DNA of 64,000 nt from Betaproteobacteria bacterium (GTDB taxonomy: Bacteria > Pseudomonadota > Gammaproteobacteria > Burkholderiales > SG8-41), in assembly GCA_021732605.1 (NCBI GenBank), contig JAKFUS010000042.1, positions 1 through 64,000 of the forward strand, in the 5' to 3' direction. Positions 43,510 to 51,379 of this stretch are shown piece by piece. Positions within the stretch are counted from its first letter, which is position 1, and each line of letters begins with the position of its first letter. The translations under genes were made by a program, and so were the position numbers. The notes under the pieces are model-generated. The model ran no database searches and was not told the origin of the DNA. It saw only the letters and a program-made list of their open reading frames with translations.

Positions 43510-44779
43510 TGAACACCTCCTTCGGATTCACGATTTCGCCGGCAACCGCCGCAGCCGCCACCGTCAACGGGCCGCCAAGATAAATTTCGGCTTTGGCGCT
43601 GCCCTTGCGACCTTTGAAATTGCGTGTGGTGGCCGTAATGCAAACCTCGCCATCGGACAGGAAACCCACGCGGGGTTGGCAGATACCGCAGCCGGGCGTG
43701 ATGACCTGGGCGCCGGCCTCGATCAGCGTTTCGATCAGGCCCGCCTTGAGGCACTGCAGATAAACCTGCTGGGATGCCGGAGAAATCAGGAAACGCACGC
43801 CTTTAGCGACCTTGTGTTTCTTCAGCACACGGGCCGCGATCTCAATGTCCTCGTATCGGCCGTTGGCGCAGGAGCCGATCTGCGCCTGATGGATGCGCGT
43901 GCCCAGCACCTCGTCCACTGGGACCACATTGCCGAACTGGTGCGGTTTGGCGACCACGAAGGGCATGTCGTCCACGGACAGCCGAATTTCCTTGGCGTAC
44001 TGCGCGCCCTGATCCGCAGTCAGCGCTTCAAAGGGAAGCTCCGTCCTTGCGCTAACGAATTGCCGCGTCACCTCATCCATGCCGAACATGGCGAATTTGG
44101 CGCCAACCTCCACACCGTGCGTCGACAGGCACATGCGGCTGTCGATGGACAATTGCGGCGCCAGCGTGCCGGAATATTCAATCGACATGCCTTGCGCGAA
44201 GTCATCGCCGTACTGGCCGGCCAGATAAAGAATGATGTCTTTCGAAATCGGATAATCCGGCTGTTTGCCGTCGAGCACCACCCGGATCGATTCAGGCACC
44301 TGAAACCACAACTCTCCATAAAGCAGCACATAGAGCATGTCGGCGCGGGTGATGCCAGTGGCGCCGGCGTTAACCGATCCATAACCGAGGGTGTGTGAAT
44401 CATTGCCGACCACCAGCTCGCCGGGACGCACGAGGCCGTAGTCGAGCATCATTTGATGGGCAATGCCGGGCTCGGAATCATGAAAACACTGGATGCCGAG
44501 CCGCTCAACCTCACGTCGGACAAGGGCGTTTTCATCCGCCAGTTTCTGGCTGAGCGTGGGCTGATGGTGATCCAGCAGCACGTAGACTTTGCTGCGATCC
44601 CACACTCTGGGCAAACCATCCTTGAAGCCGGCCTCGATCGCCAGATCATGCATCGGCTCGGCGGCGTGGTAGTGACACATCGCTCCGTCGATCCGCGCCT
44701 CGAGAAAATCGCCCGCACGCACCTCCTTGCCAGCAAGGTTGTGCCGCGTGAGCAGCTTTTCCGCCATCGTCTGCGTCAT
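43499..44779 (-). CDS. LeuC-like aconitase-family hydro-lyase large subunit
   Basis: A 426-residue subunit carrying the [4Fe-4S] cluster. The ligands are Cys in IGSCANGRYED and the Cys pair in TPGCGICQPRVGFLSDGE. The N terminus has MAEKLLTRHNLAGKEVRAGDFLEA, seen in the short archaeal-type LeuC/HacA group (about 420 residues) and not in E. coli LeuC (466). With the LeuD-like subunit it should (de)hydrate a carboxylate such as cis-aconitate or a substituted maleate. It lies 80 bp downstream of a GntR regulator and starts the enzyme run. Confidence 0.92.
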   Translation of the reverse strand: MTQTMAEKLLTRHNLAGKEVRAGDFLEARIDGAMCHYHAAEPMHDLAIEAGFKDGLPRVWDRSKVYVLLDHHQPTLSQKLADENALVRREVERLGIQCFHDSEPGIAHQMMLDYGLVRPGELVVGNDSHTLGYGSVNAGATGITRADMLYVLLYGELWFQVPESIRVVLDGKQPDYPISKDIILYLAGQYGDDFAQGMSIEYSGTLAPQLSIDSRMCLSTHGVEVGAKFAMFGMDEVTRQFVSARTELPFEALTADQGAQYAKEIRLSVDDMPFVVAKPHQFGNVVPVDEVLGTRIHQAQIGSCANGRYEDIEIAARVLKKHKVAKGVRFLISPASQQVYLQCLKAGLIETLIEAGAQVITPGCGICQPRVGFLSDGEVCITATTRNFKGRKGSAKAEIYLGGPLTVAAAAVAGEIVNPKEVFSGL

Positions 44780-44859
44780 GAAAAAATCCAGTTAATTCAG
44801 TAATAGTTCGGTCATTGATGTGCTGTCCCGCAAGACGCGCGGGTCAAGAAACCCGCTGG

Positions 44860-45552
44860 CTAACCCTCGGTCTGCGGGAACAGGCGTTTGAGCCGTTCGC
44901 GCTGCGCGGCCTGCACATGCGAGCGCGCGACCTTCTCTGCAGCGTCAGCGTCACGCTGCGCGATTTTTGCCGCCAGCGCTGCATGCTCCGTCGCCGCCGT
45001 CTGTGCGCGCTCGGGCAACAACATCAGCGGTGAGCCCAGCAGCCACATCGAGTCATTCACCGCGGCAAGGCTCTTTTCCAGATAACGATTGTGTGCCCCG
45101 CGGTGAATCGCCTCATGAAAACGCCGGTTGTTCTGGGACAACGCCTCCTGATTGCCGGCCAACTGGCGCTCACGCTCAACGAGATCGAGCAGCGACTGCA
45201 CTTCAATGTCAGAGGCGTGGCGCGCACAAAGTCGCGCTGCCGTGCCTTCAAGCACCTCGCGCATGGCGTAAAGCTCCATCACCGCCTGCCGATCGAGATG
45301 CGCGACGATCAGACCGTTGCGGGGTTCGTGCTCAAGAATACCCTCGCCTTCAAGACGGCGGATCGCGTCACGCACGGGTGTGCGACTCAGCTTGAGCCAG
45401 GCCGCGATTTCGACTTCCATCACCCGGTGCCCCGGCGCAAACTGCCCCTGCTGTATGGCATCGCGCAGACGTCGATAGGCGTGTTCGCTGCGCGAGCCGT
45501 GGCGTAGTGCTTGCGGTCCCGATTTCGCTCTCGGCGTGCTGGCGCTCGGCAT
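44860..45552 (-). CDS. GntR family transcriptional regulator (FadR/FCD subfamily)
   Basis: A 230-residue repressor-type protein. The winged helix (about residues 15-80) includes AYRRLRDAIQQGQFAPG and LSRTPVRDAIRRLEGEGIL, the recognition helix. The C-terminal FCD helical domain has MREVLEGTAARLCARHAS, NNRRFHEAIHRGAHN and a late His, the usual metal/ligand pocket for small carboxylates. An upstream ATG (45615) would place the start inside a TGTATACA palindrome, so 45552 is preferred, though uncertain. It likely controls the enzyme run downstream and the divergent Bug gene. Confidence 0.88.
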   Translation of the reverse strand: MPSASTPRAKSGPQALRHGSRSEHAYRRLRDAIQQGQFAPGHRVMEVEIAAWLKLSRTPVRDAIRRLEGEGILEHEPRNGLIVAHLDRQAVMELYAMREVLEGTAARLCARHASDIEVQSLLDLVERERQLAGNQEALSQNNRRFHEAIHRGAHNRYLEKSLAAVNDSMWLLGSPLMLLPERAQTAATEHAALAAKIAQRDADAAEKVARSHVQAAQRERLKRLFPQTEG

Positions 45553-45612
45553 GCGTGCGTGCTTTCTTCTGAAAATTTCGCGGTTGACGGGATGATAGCG
45601 AGATTGTACTCT

Positions 45613-45624
45613 CATGTATACACG
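45613..45624. promoter_or_regulatory. Possible GntR operator (TGTATACA palindrome)
   Basis: The perfect palindrome TGTATACA (45615-45622) lies between the GntR gene and the divergent Bug gene. Operators of FCD-type GntR regulators often have such TGTATACA-like cores. Position in the divergent promoter gap supports autoregulation plus control of the Bug gene; this is inference from pattern and place. Confidence 0.5.
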
Positions 45625-45725
45625 TGAACTCTTTACCTCAGCGCAGCAACAATAAACTTTTTAAAACAATTATTTAGAGACTTCCCGTGATTCAAACATC
45701 CGGGTCTCTATCGAGGAGCATAGGC

Positions 45726-46691
45726 ATGGCCAAGGTTCTTGTTCTGGCATCAGTACTGTTGGTATCCGGCGTTTCCTTGCACGCCCACGCGCAAAGCCCC
45801 TACCCCACCAAGGCGGTGCGGCTGGTCGTCGGACAGGCACCGGGCGGCGCCACCGACGTCATCGCCCGACTGGTCAGTCCGAAACTCAGCGAACAGTTGA
45901 GTCACACGATACTGGTGGAAAATCGCACCGGTGCTGCCGGTTCGATAGGCGCGGCATTTGTGGCGAAAAGTGCGCCTGACGGTTACAACCTGTTGGTGAT
46001 TTCGAGCAGCTATGCCATCAACCCCAGCCTCTATACCGACCTGCCTTTTGACCCGGTCAAAGATTTTGCCCCGGTCAGTCTGATCGCCGAGGCCCCTTTC
46101 CTGCTGCTGGTGCATCCGTCCATGCCGGTACGTTCGGTCAAGGAGTTGGTGGCGTTTGCCAAGGCAAAACCGGGCGCGCTGAACTACGCCTCCGGCGGCA
46201 ACGGGAGTTCGGGCCACCTCGCGGGCGAGTTATTAACCTATCTGGCGAAAGTAAACATCGTCCATATCCCGTACAAGGGCGCCGGTCCCGCAATCGTCGA
46301 TGTAATAGCAGGACAAGTACACATGACTTTCGGCAGCGTGCTGTCCTCGCTGGGCCACGTGAAGAACGGTCGAATGCGTGCGCTGGGCGTCACCGGATCA
46401 ACGCGATCCTCCGTCATGGCTGACCTGCCCACCATCGCAGAAGCCGGAGTTCCGGGATACCAGACCACAACCTGGTACGGCCTGATGGCCCCGACAAACA
46501 CGCCTGCCGCCATCGTGAACAAGCTCAGCGAAGAAATGAAAAAAGCGGTTGAGTCACCGGAAGTCAGGAACAAGATATCCGCTGATGGTGCAGATCCACG
46601 AGGCAGCACGCCTAAACAGTTCCAGACTCACCTCGCCTCCGAAATGAAACGGGTTTCGGAGATCATCAAGCGTGCCGGCATCAAACAGTAG
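45726..46691 (+). CDS. Bug/TctC family solute-binding protein, likely for the substrate of the adjacent pathway
   Basis: A 321-residue precursor with signal peptide MAKVLVLASVLLVSGVSLHAHAQ. Ligand loops are VGQAPGGATDVIAR, ENRTGAAGSIGAAFV and IVHIPYKGAGPAIVDVIAG. GAGGAG lies before the ATG at 45726. It is divergent from the GntR regulator, with which it shares the TGTATACA palindrome. So it probably supplies the di- or tricarboxylate degraded by the LeuCD/TcuA/lyase set. Confidence 0.93.
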   Translation: MAKVLVLASVLLVSGVSLHAHAQSPYPTKAVRLVVGQAPGGATDVIARLVSPKLSEQLSHTILVENRTGAAGSIGAAFVAKSAPDGYNLLVISSSYAINPSLYTDLPFDPVKDFAPVSLIAEAPFLLLVHPSMPVRSVKELVAFAKAKPGALNYASGGNGSSGHLAGELLTYLAKVNIVHIPYKGAGPAIVDVIAGQVHMTFGSVLSSLGHVKNGRMRALGVTGSTRSSVMADLPTIAEAGVPGYQTTTWYGLMAPTNTPAAIVNKLSEEMKKAVESPEVRNKISADGADPRGSTPKQFQTHLASEMKRVSEIIKRAGIKQ

Positions 46692-46764
46692 GATGGTTTG
46701 AATCTGCAGGCATCACCTTCTGCGAACCCTGGATCCAGCGCGGGCAGTAACAACGGACACCACC

Positions 46765-46881
46765 GACTACGCGCTGCCGGATTACGAATGGCGCAGCAAA
46801 CACCCGGCACTGGCCAGGCTCGCGGCACGGCTGACGGCACGCACCTCGTTCAGCACCACCGGACACGCCCAAAATACCTGA
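46765..46881 (+). pseudogene. Remnant of a glutathione S-transferase C terminus
   Basis: The last 38 codons and stop of a GST: DYALPDYEWRSKHPAL and on to GHAQNT. It is close to the end of the GST at 36241-36858, with a shared run of about 30 identical bases around 46774-46804. The remaining part matches less well, so it comes from a close paralogue and not from that gene itself. The rest of the gene is missing; upstream sequence to the Bug stop shows no GST similarity. Confidence 0.8.
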
Positions 46882-46889
46882 CAGCGGCG

Positions 46890-47168
46890 CTAACGCAGCA
46901 GCGCTGGAACCGTAGGGCCGGATGCGGGTCGTGCATTGCCATTGGCCCTGCCATTTTTGATCTGGCGCAATTGAATATTCGCCTGATGAAAAAGTTCGTT
47001 CAGTTCCCGGACCTGGACATAGGCATCGCCGTGGGTTTCCTTGGCGAGCCATTGACCAATCTTTTGCACTTCAAAAAGTTGCTCGATCAACTGGTCTATG
47101 GTTTCGCGCCGCACGGGGAGCGCGCGCCTTTCTTGGCGTTCCCTTATTTCAAACCGTTCTACTTGCAT
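46890..47168 (-). CDS. Small hypothetical protein with coiled-coil tendency
   Basis: A 92-residue protein rich in Gln, Glu and Arg (ERFEIRERQERRALPVRRETI, VRELNELFHQANIQLRQIKN). It has no signal peptide or membrane segment. GGGAGG stands before the ATG. It is probably helical and could form a coiled coil. No family is recognised. It stands alone between the GST remnant and a 287-bp gap. Confidence 0.55.
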   Translation of the reverse strand: MQVERFEIRERQERRALPVRRETIDQLIEQLFEVQKIGQWLAKETHGDAYVQVRELNELFHQANIQLRQIKNGRANGNARPASGPTVPALLR

Positions 47169-47455
47169 GGGGCCTCCCTTGGATTCACAGTCTGCACGCT
47201 AGTCGCTCGCGGACCAGAGCCGGCGCCAGGATTGCTGTTCACGGGTTTCAATAAAACGCCCAGCAATACGGAGCCCTTAGGTGGCACGATGTCCAATGAC
47301 GACCGCTGCGTCGGTTCGATAGCGTACGGAGCAGGGGCTGTGGTCCAACAGCCTTTTTCACGATTGTCCGGGTCCAGCCCCGCAGACCCAGCTCATGGCC
47401 AGCCGCATCCCCCGTGCCGCGGTCTTACGTGTTGGCGACCCACTACGGTTGCGGT
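47169..47455. other. Intergenic gap without recognised gene
   Basis: About 290 bases between the small hypothetical gene and the end of a Bug gene. A plus-strand frame runs through it but shows no recognisable protein. No terminator, promoter or repeat stands out. It may be eroded sequence, in line with the GST remnant next to it. Confidence 0.5.
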
Positions 47456-48442
47456 TTATTCGGCCTTCGCGCCCGATTCGCGGATGGCTTTCGCGTATTT
47501 CACCGACTCCGCCTGCACAAACGCTGCGAACTGTTCGGGGGTATTACCCACCGTCTCGCTGCCCAGCTGCTTGATGCGCGCGATGATCTCGGGGGTTTTC
47601 AGGATGCGCACGAATTCCGCGTTGAGCTTGGCGATGATGGGCTTCGGCACGCCGGCCGGCGCGTGCATCGAATACCAGGCGTTGACTTCGTAGCCCTTGA
47701 TGCCCTGCTCGCTGAAGGTGGCGACTTCAGGCAACTCCGGCAGCCGCTGCTCACGGGCAATGGCCACCGCTTTCAATTTGCCCGCCTTGATCTGCGGCAT
47801 CACCGATGCTGCGGTGTCGAACATCATGTTGGTCTGTCCGGAAATGGTGTCGAGCTGCGCCGGCGCACCGCCCTTGTACGGCACATGCAGCAGGTTGATA
47901 CCGTTCATCGATGCAAAGATCACGCCGGCCATGTGCGGCGGCGTACCGGCGCCGCCGGACGCGTAGGTATATTTCCCCGGCGCTGCCTTCGCCGCCGCAA
48001 CGAAATCCTGCACGCCCTTGAACGGCATACTGTTGTTCATTACCAGCACCGTTGGCGCCACCGCCAGCAAAGTGATCGGGGAGAAATCCTTAACCGGATC
48101 GTAGCCTGGGTTTTTGTAGAGATTGGGCGCCAGCGCATGCGTGGCGATTGATGACAGCAGCAGCGTGTAACCGTTGGGCACCGCGCGCGCGGCGATCTGG
48201 GTGCCGATGGTGGTGCCGGCGCCGGGCCGGTTATCGATCACCACCTGCTGGCTCCAGGCCTCCGTCAGCTTCTGCCCGAAAATGCGTGCCAGCGTGTCGT
48301 TACCGCCGCCCGGTGGATAGGGCACGATAATGCGGATGGGTTTGCTCGGATAATTCTTGGCCGTGCCTGAACCATCGGCGGCACCGGCCGCTGCCGCCGC
48401 GAACGCAAGCAGCGCCAAACACCATTGTGTGATGCGTTTCAT
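47456..48442 (-). CDS. Bug/TctC family solute-binding protein
   Basis: A 328-residue precursor with signal peptide MKRITQWCLALLAFAAAAAG. Ligand loops are VPYPPGGGNDTLAR, DNRPGAGTTIGTQIA and LLHVPYKGGAPAQLDTISG. It lies 23 bp after a 3-hydroxyacyl-CoA dehydrogenase gene on the same strand, so the two are probably one operon. Confidence 0.93.
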   Translation of the reverse strand: MKRITQWCLALLAFAAAAAGAADGSGTAKNYPSKPIRIIVPYPPGGGNDTLARIFGQKLTEAWSQQVVIDNRPGAGTTIGTQIAARAVPNGYTLLLSSIATHALAPNLYKNPGYDPVKDFSPITLLAVAPTVLVMNNSMPFKGVQDFVAAAKAAPGKYTYASGGAGTPPHMAGVIFASMNGINLLHVPYKGGAPAQLDTISGQTNMMFDTAASVMPQIKAGKLKAVAIAREQRLPELPEVATFSEQGIKGYEVNAWYSMHAPAGVPKPIIAKLNAEFVRILKTPEIIARIKQLGSETVGNTPEQFAAFVQAESVKYAKAIRESGAKAE

Positions 48443-48465
48443 GTCGCCTCCCCCGTGGATCCGGT

Positions 48466-49416
48466 TTATTCCGGCTTAGTCCGGTTTGTTCCGTTATTCA
48501 TCAGTTCGACCACCTGCCGCAAACCATTTTCGTAGCGTTCGCGCTCGCGCGCAATCGCCGCCGCGTTCCAGTCCATGAAACCGCCGCCCGTTTTCATGCC
48601 AAACCGCTTTCGGGCCAGCAGGGCTTCCAGCACCGGCGCCGGCGCCGCCGTATTGCACAAGGTCGGAAACACCCGGCGATAGAGCTGGGTGGAAATCTCC
48701 CAGCCCGAATGTTCCTTTTGCAGGATCGGGCCGCACACCGCATAACGAAAACCGAATCCATATTGCACGGCGGCATCGACGTCCTCCGCCGTGGCCACCC
48801 CGCGGTCGACCAGGTCCAGCGCTTCGCGCATCAGCGCAGCCTGGATGCGATTGACCAGAAAACCCGGCAGATCGCGATTGAGCCGCACCGGCCGTTTGCC
48901 GAGGCCTCGCAGAATCTCCACCAGGCGATCGGCCAGCGCCGGATCGCTATGCCCGGAACAGATCACCTCGACAATCGGCACAAACTGCGCCGGCATCAGG
49001 AAATGCATGCCCAGCATGCGCTGCTGCGTCGCGAGGCCTTCGGCAATCTCGCTGATCGGATAACTGGATGAATTGCTGGTCAGAATGACGGTCGCCGGGG
49101 CAACACGCTCCAGCTCCGTGAACACGCGCCGCTTGATCGCCAGATCTTCGGTTGCGCTTTCACTGACCAGTTCGACGCCGTCCCAGTTCACATCGCTCAA
49201 TGCAGCCATAACTGCAATGTGTTCCGCCCGCGCGCCATCAGCCCCGGTGCGGGTCAGCCCCTCACGCAGGCGCTCCGGCAGAGTAGTGCGCAGCGCAGCC
49301 ACCGACTCGACCAGTTGCACGCTCCAGCCGCCTGCGGCGAAGACCATCGCCACGCCGCTGCCCATGGTACCACCGCCGATCACTACGGCTTTGCCTGCCG
49401 GATGGTTCGTAGTCAC
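48466..49416 (-). CDS. 3-hydroxyacyl-CoA dehydrogenase family protein
   Basis: A 316-residue NAD-dependent dehydrogenase. The Rossmann loop is AVVIGGGTMGSGVAMVFA. The active-site region has SNSSSYPISEIAEG and MHFLMPAQFVPIVEVI, where the catalytic His is in GMHF. The C-terminal domain has FLVNRIQAALMREALDLVDRGVATAEDVD. Members of this size include 3-hydroxybutyryl-CoA and carnitine/hydroxyacid dehydrogenases. It is co-directional with the Bug gene downstream. Confidence 0.92.
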   Translation of the reverse strand: MTTNHPAGKAVVIGGGTMGSGVAMVFAAGGWSVQLVESVAALRTTLPERLREGLTRTGADGARAEHIAVMAALSDVNWDGVELVSESATEDLAIKRRVFTELERVAPATVILTSNSSSYPISEIAEGLATQQRMLGMHFLMPAQFVPIVEVICSGHSDPALADRLVEILRGLGKRPVRLNRDLPGFLVNRIQAALMREALDLVDRGVATAEDVDAAVQYGFGFRYAVCGPILQKEHSGWEISTQLYRRVFPTLCNTAAPAPVLEALLARKRFGMKTGGGFMDWNAAAIARERERYENGLRQVVELMNNGTNRTKPE

Positions 49417-49463
49417 GACCTTGGCACTCGCGACAACAGGTCCGGAGGCAGAATCGCGCGCGC

Positions 49464-50105
49464 TTACCAGAGCTTCGGCAATATCAATCCGAAGGCGCCG
49501 ATCAGCGCCAGCGCAAACACCACGATGATCCCGCCGGCCGCGCGCGGATAGACCGCCACCCAGGCATCGAGCCGGGTATTCATGTCATCACCACCCTTGG
49601 TGATCTTCCGCTCCGAATACCAGTGGCTGCCGCGCGCCTCCAGCGCGACCACGGCGTCGGGGAAAAAAGCCAGCATGATGCCGGCCACGACCGCGGCCAG
49701 GTTGCCGGCGACCAGCATCCAGCGCACGCTGTCGATCACCCAAAGCGCAACAACCGGGCGCAGGGACTCGAGACCGAGCATGGTCACGACTGCGCTGGCT
49801 TTGAACTGGGTGAGCAGACTGAATACCGCAAACACGCCGCCGGCGACAAAAATCGCCGCCAGCCAATACCGGTATTGCTGCACGGCCTGCCGGGTATCGC
49901 GGGGGATTTCCAGCGACCGGGACGCACCGCGCATCGACACCCAGCGATTCATGTTGCCGAAAAAGCGCAACGCCCCCGCGCTGTTGATGATCAGGCTGAT
50001 GCCGACGGCGAGCAAGGCAACACCGCCCACCAGAAAAAAGATCACCGTTGACTGTGCCAGCCACAGCCGGACGCTGTGCCCGCCCATCATGTTCAGAAAT
50101 TCCAT
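49464..50105 (-). CDS. Hypothetical membrane protein, about four transmembrane segments
   Basis: A 213-residue integral membrane protein. Hydrophobic segments are near residues 15-40 (FFLVGGVALLAVGISLII), 80-100 (YWLAAIFVAGGVFAVFSLL), 125-150 (MLVAGNLAAVVAGIMLAFF) and 190-210 (GGIIVVFALALIGAFGLIL). GGAGGG precedes the ATG at 50105. No catalytic motif or family is recognised. It is 47 bp upstream of the 3-hydroxyacyl-CoA dehydrogenase gene. Confidence 0.7.
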   Translation of the reverse strand: MEFLNMMGGHSVRLWLAQSTVIFFLVGGVALLAVGISLIINSAGALRFFGNMNRWVSMRGASRSLEIPRDTRQAVQQYRYWLAAIFVAGGVFAVFSLLTQFKASAVVTMLGLESLRPVVALWVIDSVRWMLVAGNLAAVVAGIMLAFFPDAVVALEARGSHWYSERKITKGGDDMNTRLDAWVAVYPRAAGGIIVVFALALIGAFGLILPKLW

Positions 50106-50509
50106 TGGTCCCTCCTGTTGTTTCTCGCTACATTTCGCCACAGCCTGCGCAAGTGAGCGCATCTTACCGGTATCTACTGTTAGTGAACGAACATTGAAAA
50201 ACCTCGCCCTGGGCCCGGCACACCGGGCGTACGCCACCGTACAGCCTGGTCGCGACAAAGGGTAAAGAATGAATTGTGGCAAACACTAGGCCTCCCCCTG
50301 TGTCTTTAAGTCCACACGGGCCTTCATCCCCCCTGATGACGCCCGTACTTTTAGCCCGATAACAGCAATGCTGTTACCGGGCTTTTTTTGACGCCCGTGC
50401 GCGAACGTACGGACGCATTCCGGAATTTGGCACATCGTGCGATTTGAGCCGCGCAGCGGCTCGGCAGAGCTGGATGCAGGCTCGGCCATCATTCCCGGGG
50501 AAAACGCAC
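50106..50509. other. 404-bp intergenic region holding a candidate small RNA
   Basis: No protein gene is supported in this gap between divergent membrane-protein genes. Its right half carries a stacked series of hairpins ending in a plus-strand terminator (see 50291-50389). The left half (50110-50280) has no clear feature beyond presumed promoters. Confidence 0.6.
50291..50389 (+). ncRNA. Candidate small RNA with C-rich hairpin loop and strong terminator
   Basis: Three consecutive hairpins. First, GTGT/ACAC (50300-50317). Second, GGGC/GCCC enclosing TCATC/GATGA with the exposed loop CCCCCT (50318-50344). Third, a 13-pair terminator stem, AGCCCG and TAACAGC against GCTGTTA and CGGGCT, followed by seven T (50353-50389). 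The terminator points along the plus strand, but no plus-strand gene precedes it for kilobases, so it must end a non-coding transcript. CCTCCCCC before the first hairpin and the C-rich loop could pair with Shine-Dalgarno sequences, as in known C-rich-loop sRNAs. No Rfam family is recognised; start site unknown. Confidence 0.5.
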
Positions 50510-50794
50510 ATGAATATTGCGATCTGGATACTGGCGGGCTTTGCCATCGGTTGGCTGGGCTACATCGTTTTCCATGACCATGAACGGCACGGTGTGCTGA
50601 CAACAGTCACCATCGGCGTGTTGGGCGGCCTGCTGGGTGGCATGACGCTGGCGCCGATGCTGGCTGACGTCATCGACACAATCAGCCCTTTCAACCCGTT
50701 CTCGCCAATAATCCCCCTCGCCGTTGCGGCGACGTGCCTGACCATCAGCAATCTGCTGTCCCATTCATTGCCTGTGGGACATCCTTCGGCATGA
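50510..50794 (+). CDS. Small membrane protein, GlsB/YeaQ/YmgE-like
   Basis: A 94-residue protein with three hydrophobic segments: IAIWILAGFAIGWLGYIVF, TTVTIGVLGGLLGGMTLAPM and PLAVAATCLTISNLL. The glycine-rich first and second helices resemble the transglycosylase-associated (GlsB/YeaQ/YmgE) stress proteins, though the match is not complete. The ATG at 50510 opens directly into the first helix. The stop overlaps the next gene's start, so the two are coupled. Confidence 0.65.
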   Translation: MNIAIWILAGFAIGWLGYIVFHDHERHGVLTTVTIGVLGGLLGGMTLAPMLADVIDTISPFNPFSPIIPLAVAATCLTISNLLSHSLPVGHPSA

Positions 50795-51162
50795 TGGAAT
50801 CCGACGCGCTGCCGGTCCCTGTCGAGCAGCAGTCGTTTTTCAGTTTTCAGGATGCGTTGCGCCACCTCACGCGCTTCATGATCGGCCCGCCGCTTGAAAA
50901 TCCGCTGGATGTCGCCGCAAAAAGAATCGAAACCAATCCGGCCTTCGCACAATCCCGGCTGCTCACCCGATTGCTGGCCGCGATGACCCGCCAGAGCGGC
51001 GAATTCCGCCCCGCGGAAATTTCCGTGTTCGACCGGGAAACCCTCACCGTGATTGTCGCGCTGATCAACAGCCATGACGCCGGCACCTCGCCACCCGCGG
51101 ACTGGCAACGCGCCGTCGATCGGGCCCAAGCCGCACAGCTCGGGTTCGACCGCCAGACCTGA
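50791..51162 (+). CDS. Conserved hypothetical protein
   Basis: A 123-residue acidic soluble protein, MMESDALPVPVEQQSFFSFQ at the start. It is helical with no signal or membrane segment. The second half (FDRETLTVIVALINSHDAG) has no recognised motif. The ATG overlaps the stop of the membrane-protein gene by four bases, which supports both as real and co-translated. Function unknown. Confidence 0.6.
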   Translation: MMESDALPVPVEQQSFFSFQDALRHLTRFMIGPPLENPLDVAAKRIETNPAFAQSRLLTRLLAAMTRQSGEFRPAEISVFDRETLTVIVALINSHDAGTSPPADWQRAVDRAQAAQLGFDRQT

Positions 51163-51338
51163 CTGACAAATAAAGGCTGGGCCACCGCTCCAAGGCCAAT
51201 ACCCGGACTCGACGGTCACCTGCTGCGGGCCGGGGTTAGAATTCTCCGCAGGTCCTGCACGCTCAGTCTGCGTAAAAAAAATCGGCTGACCCATGAGTGA
51301 GTACTGACTCACAGCTCTCGCTCCCTTGGTAAAATTAT

Positions 51339-51359
51339 ATAAGTAACTGTTTTTATTGA
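51339..51359 (+). repeat. Copy C of the 21-bp AT-rich box, upstream of the ArgH-like gene
   Basis: ATAAGTA, then AC, then TGTTTTTATTGA, ending 20 bases before the ATG at 51380. It is at nearly the same distance from the start codon as copy B (21 bases), and again there is no Shine-Dalgarno sequence. The flanking bases are also very AT-rich here (51330-51378). Confidence 0.7.
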
Positions 51360-51379
51360 TATTTTTGTAAAAATTATCC

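Noticed and set aside
44820-44870. GCGGGT/ACCCGC inverted repeat between the GntR and LeuC-like genes as a terminator
   Set aside because: The stem is short and no T run follows on the minus strand; it does not justify a call.
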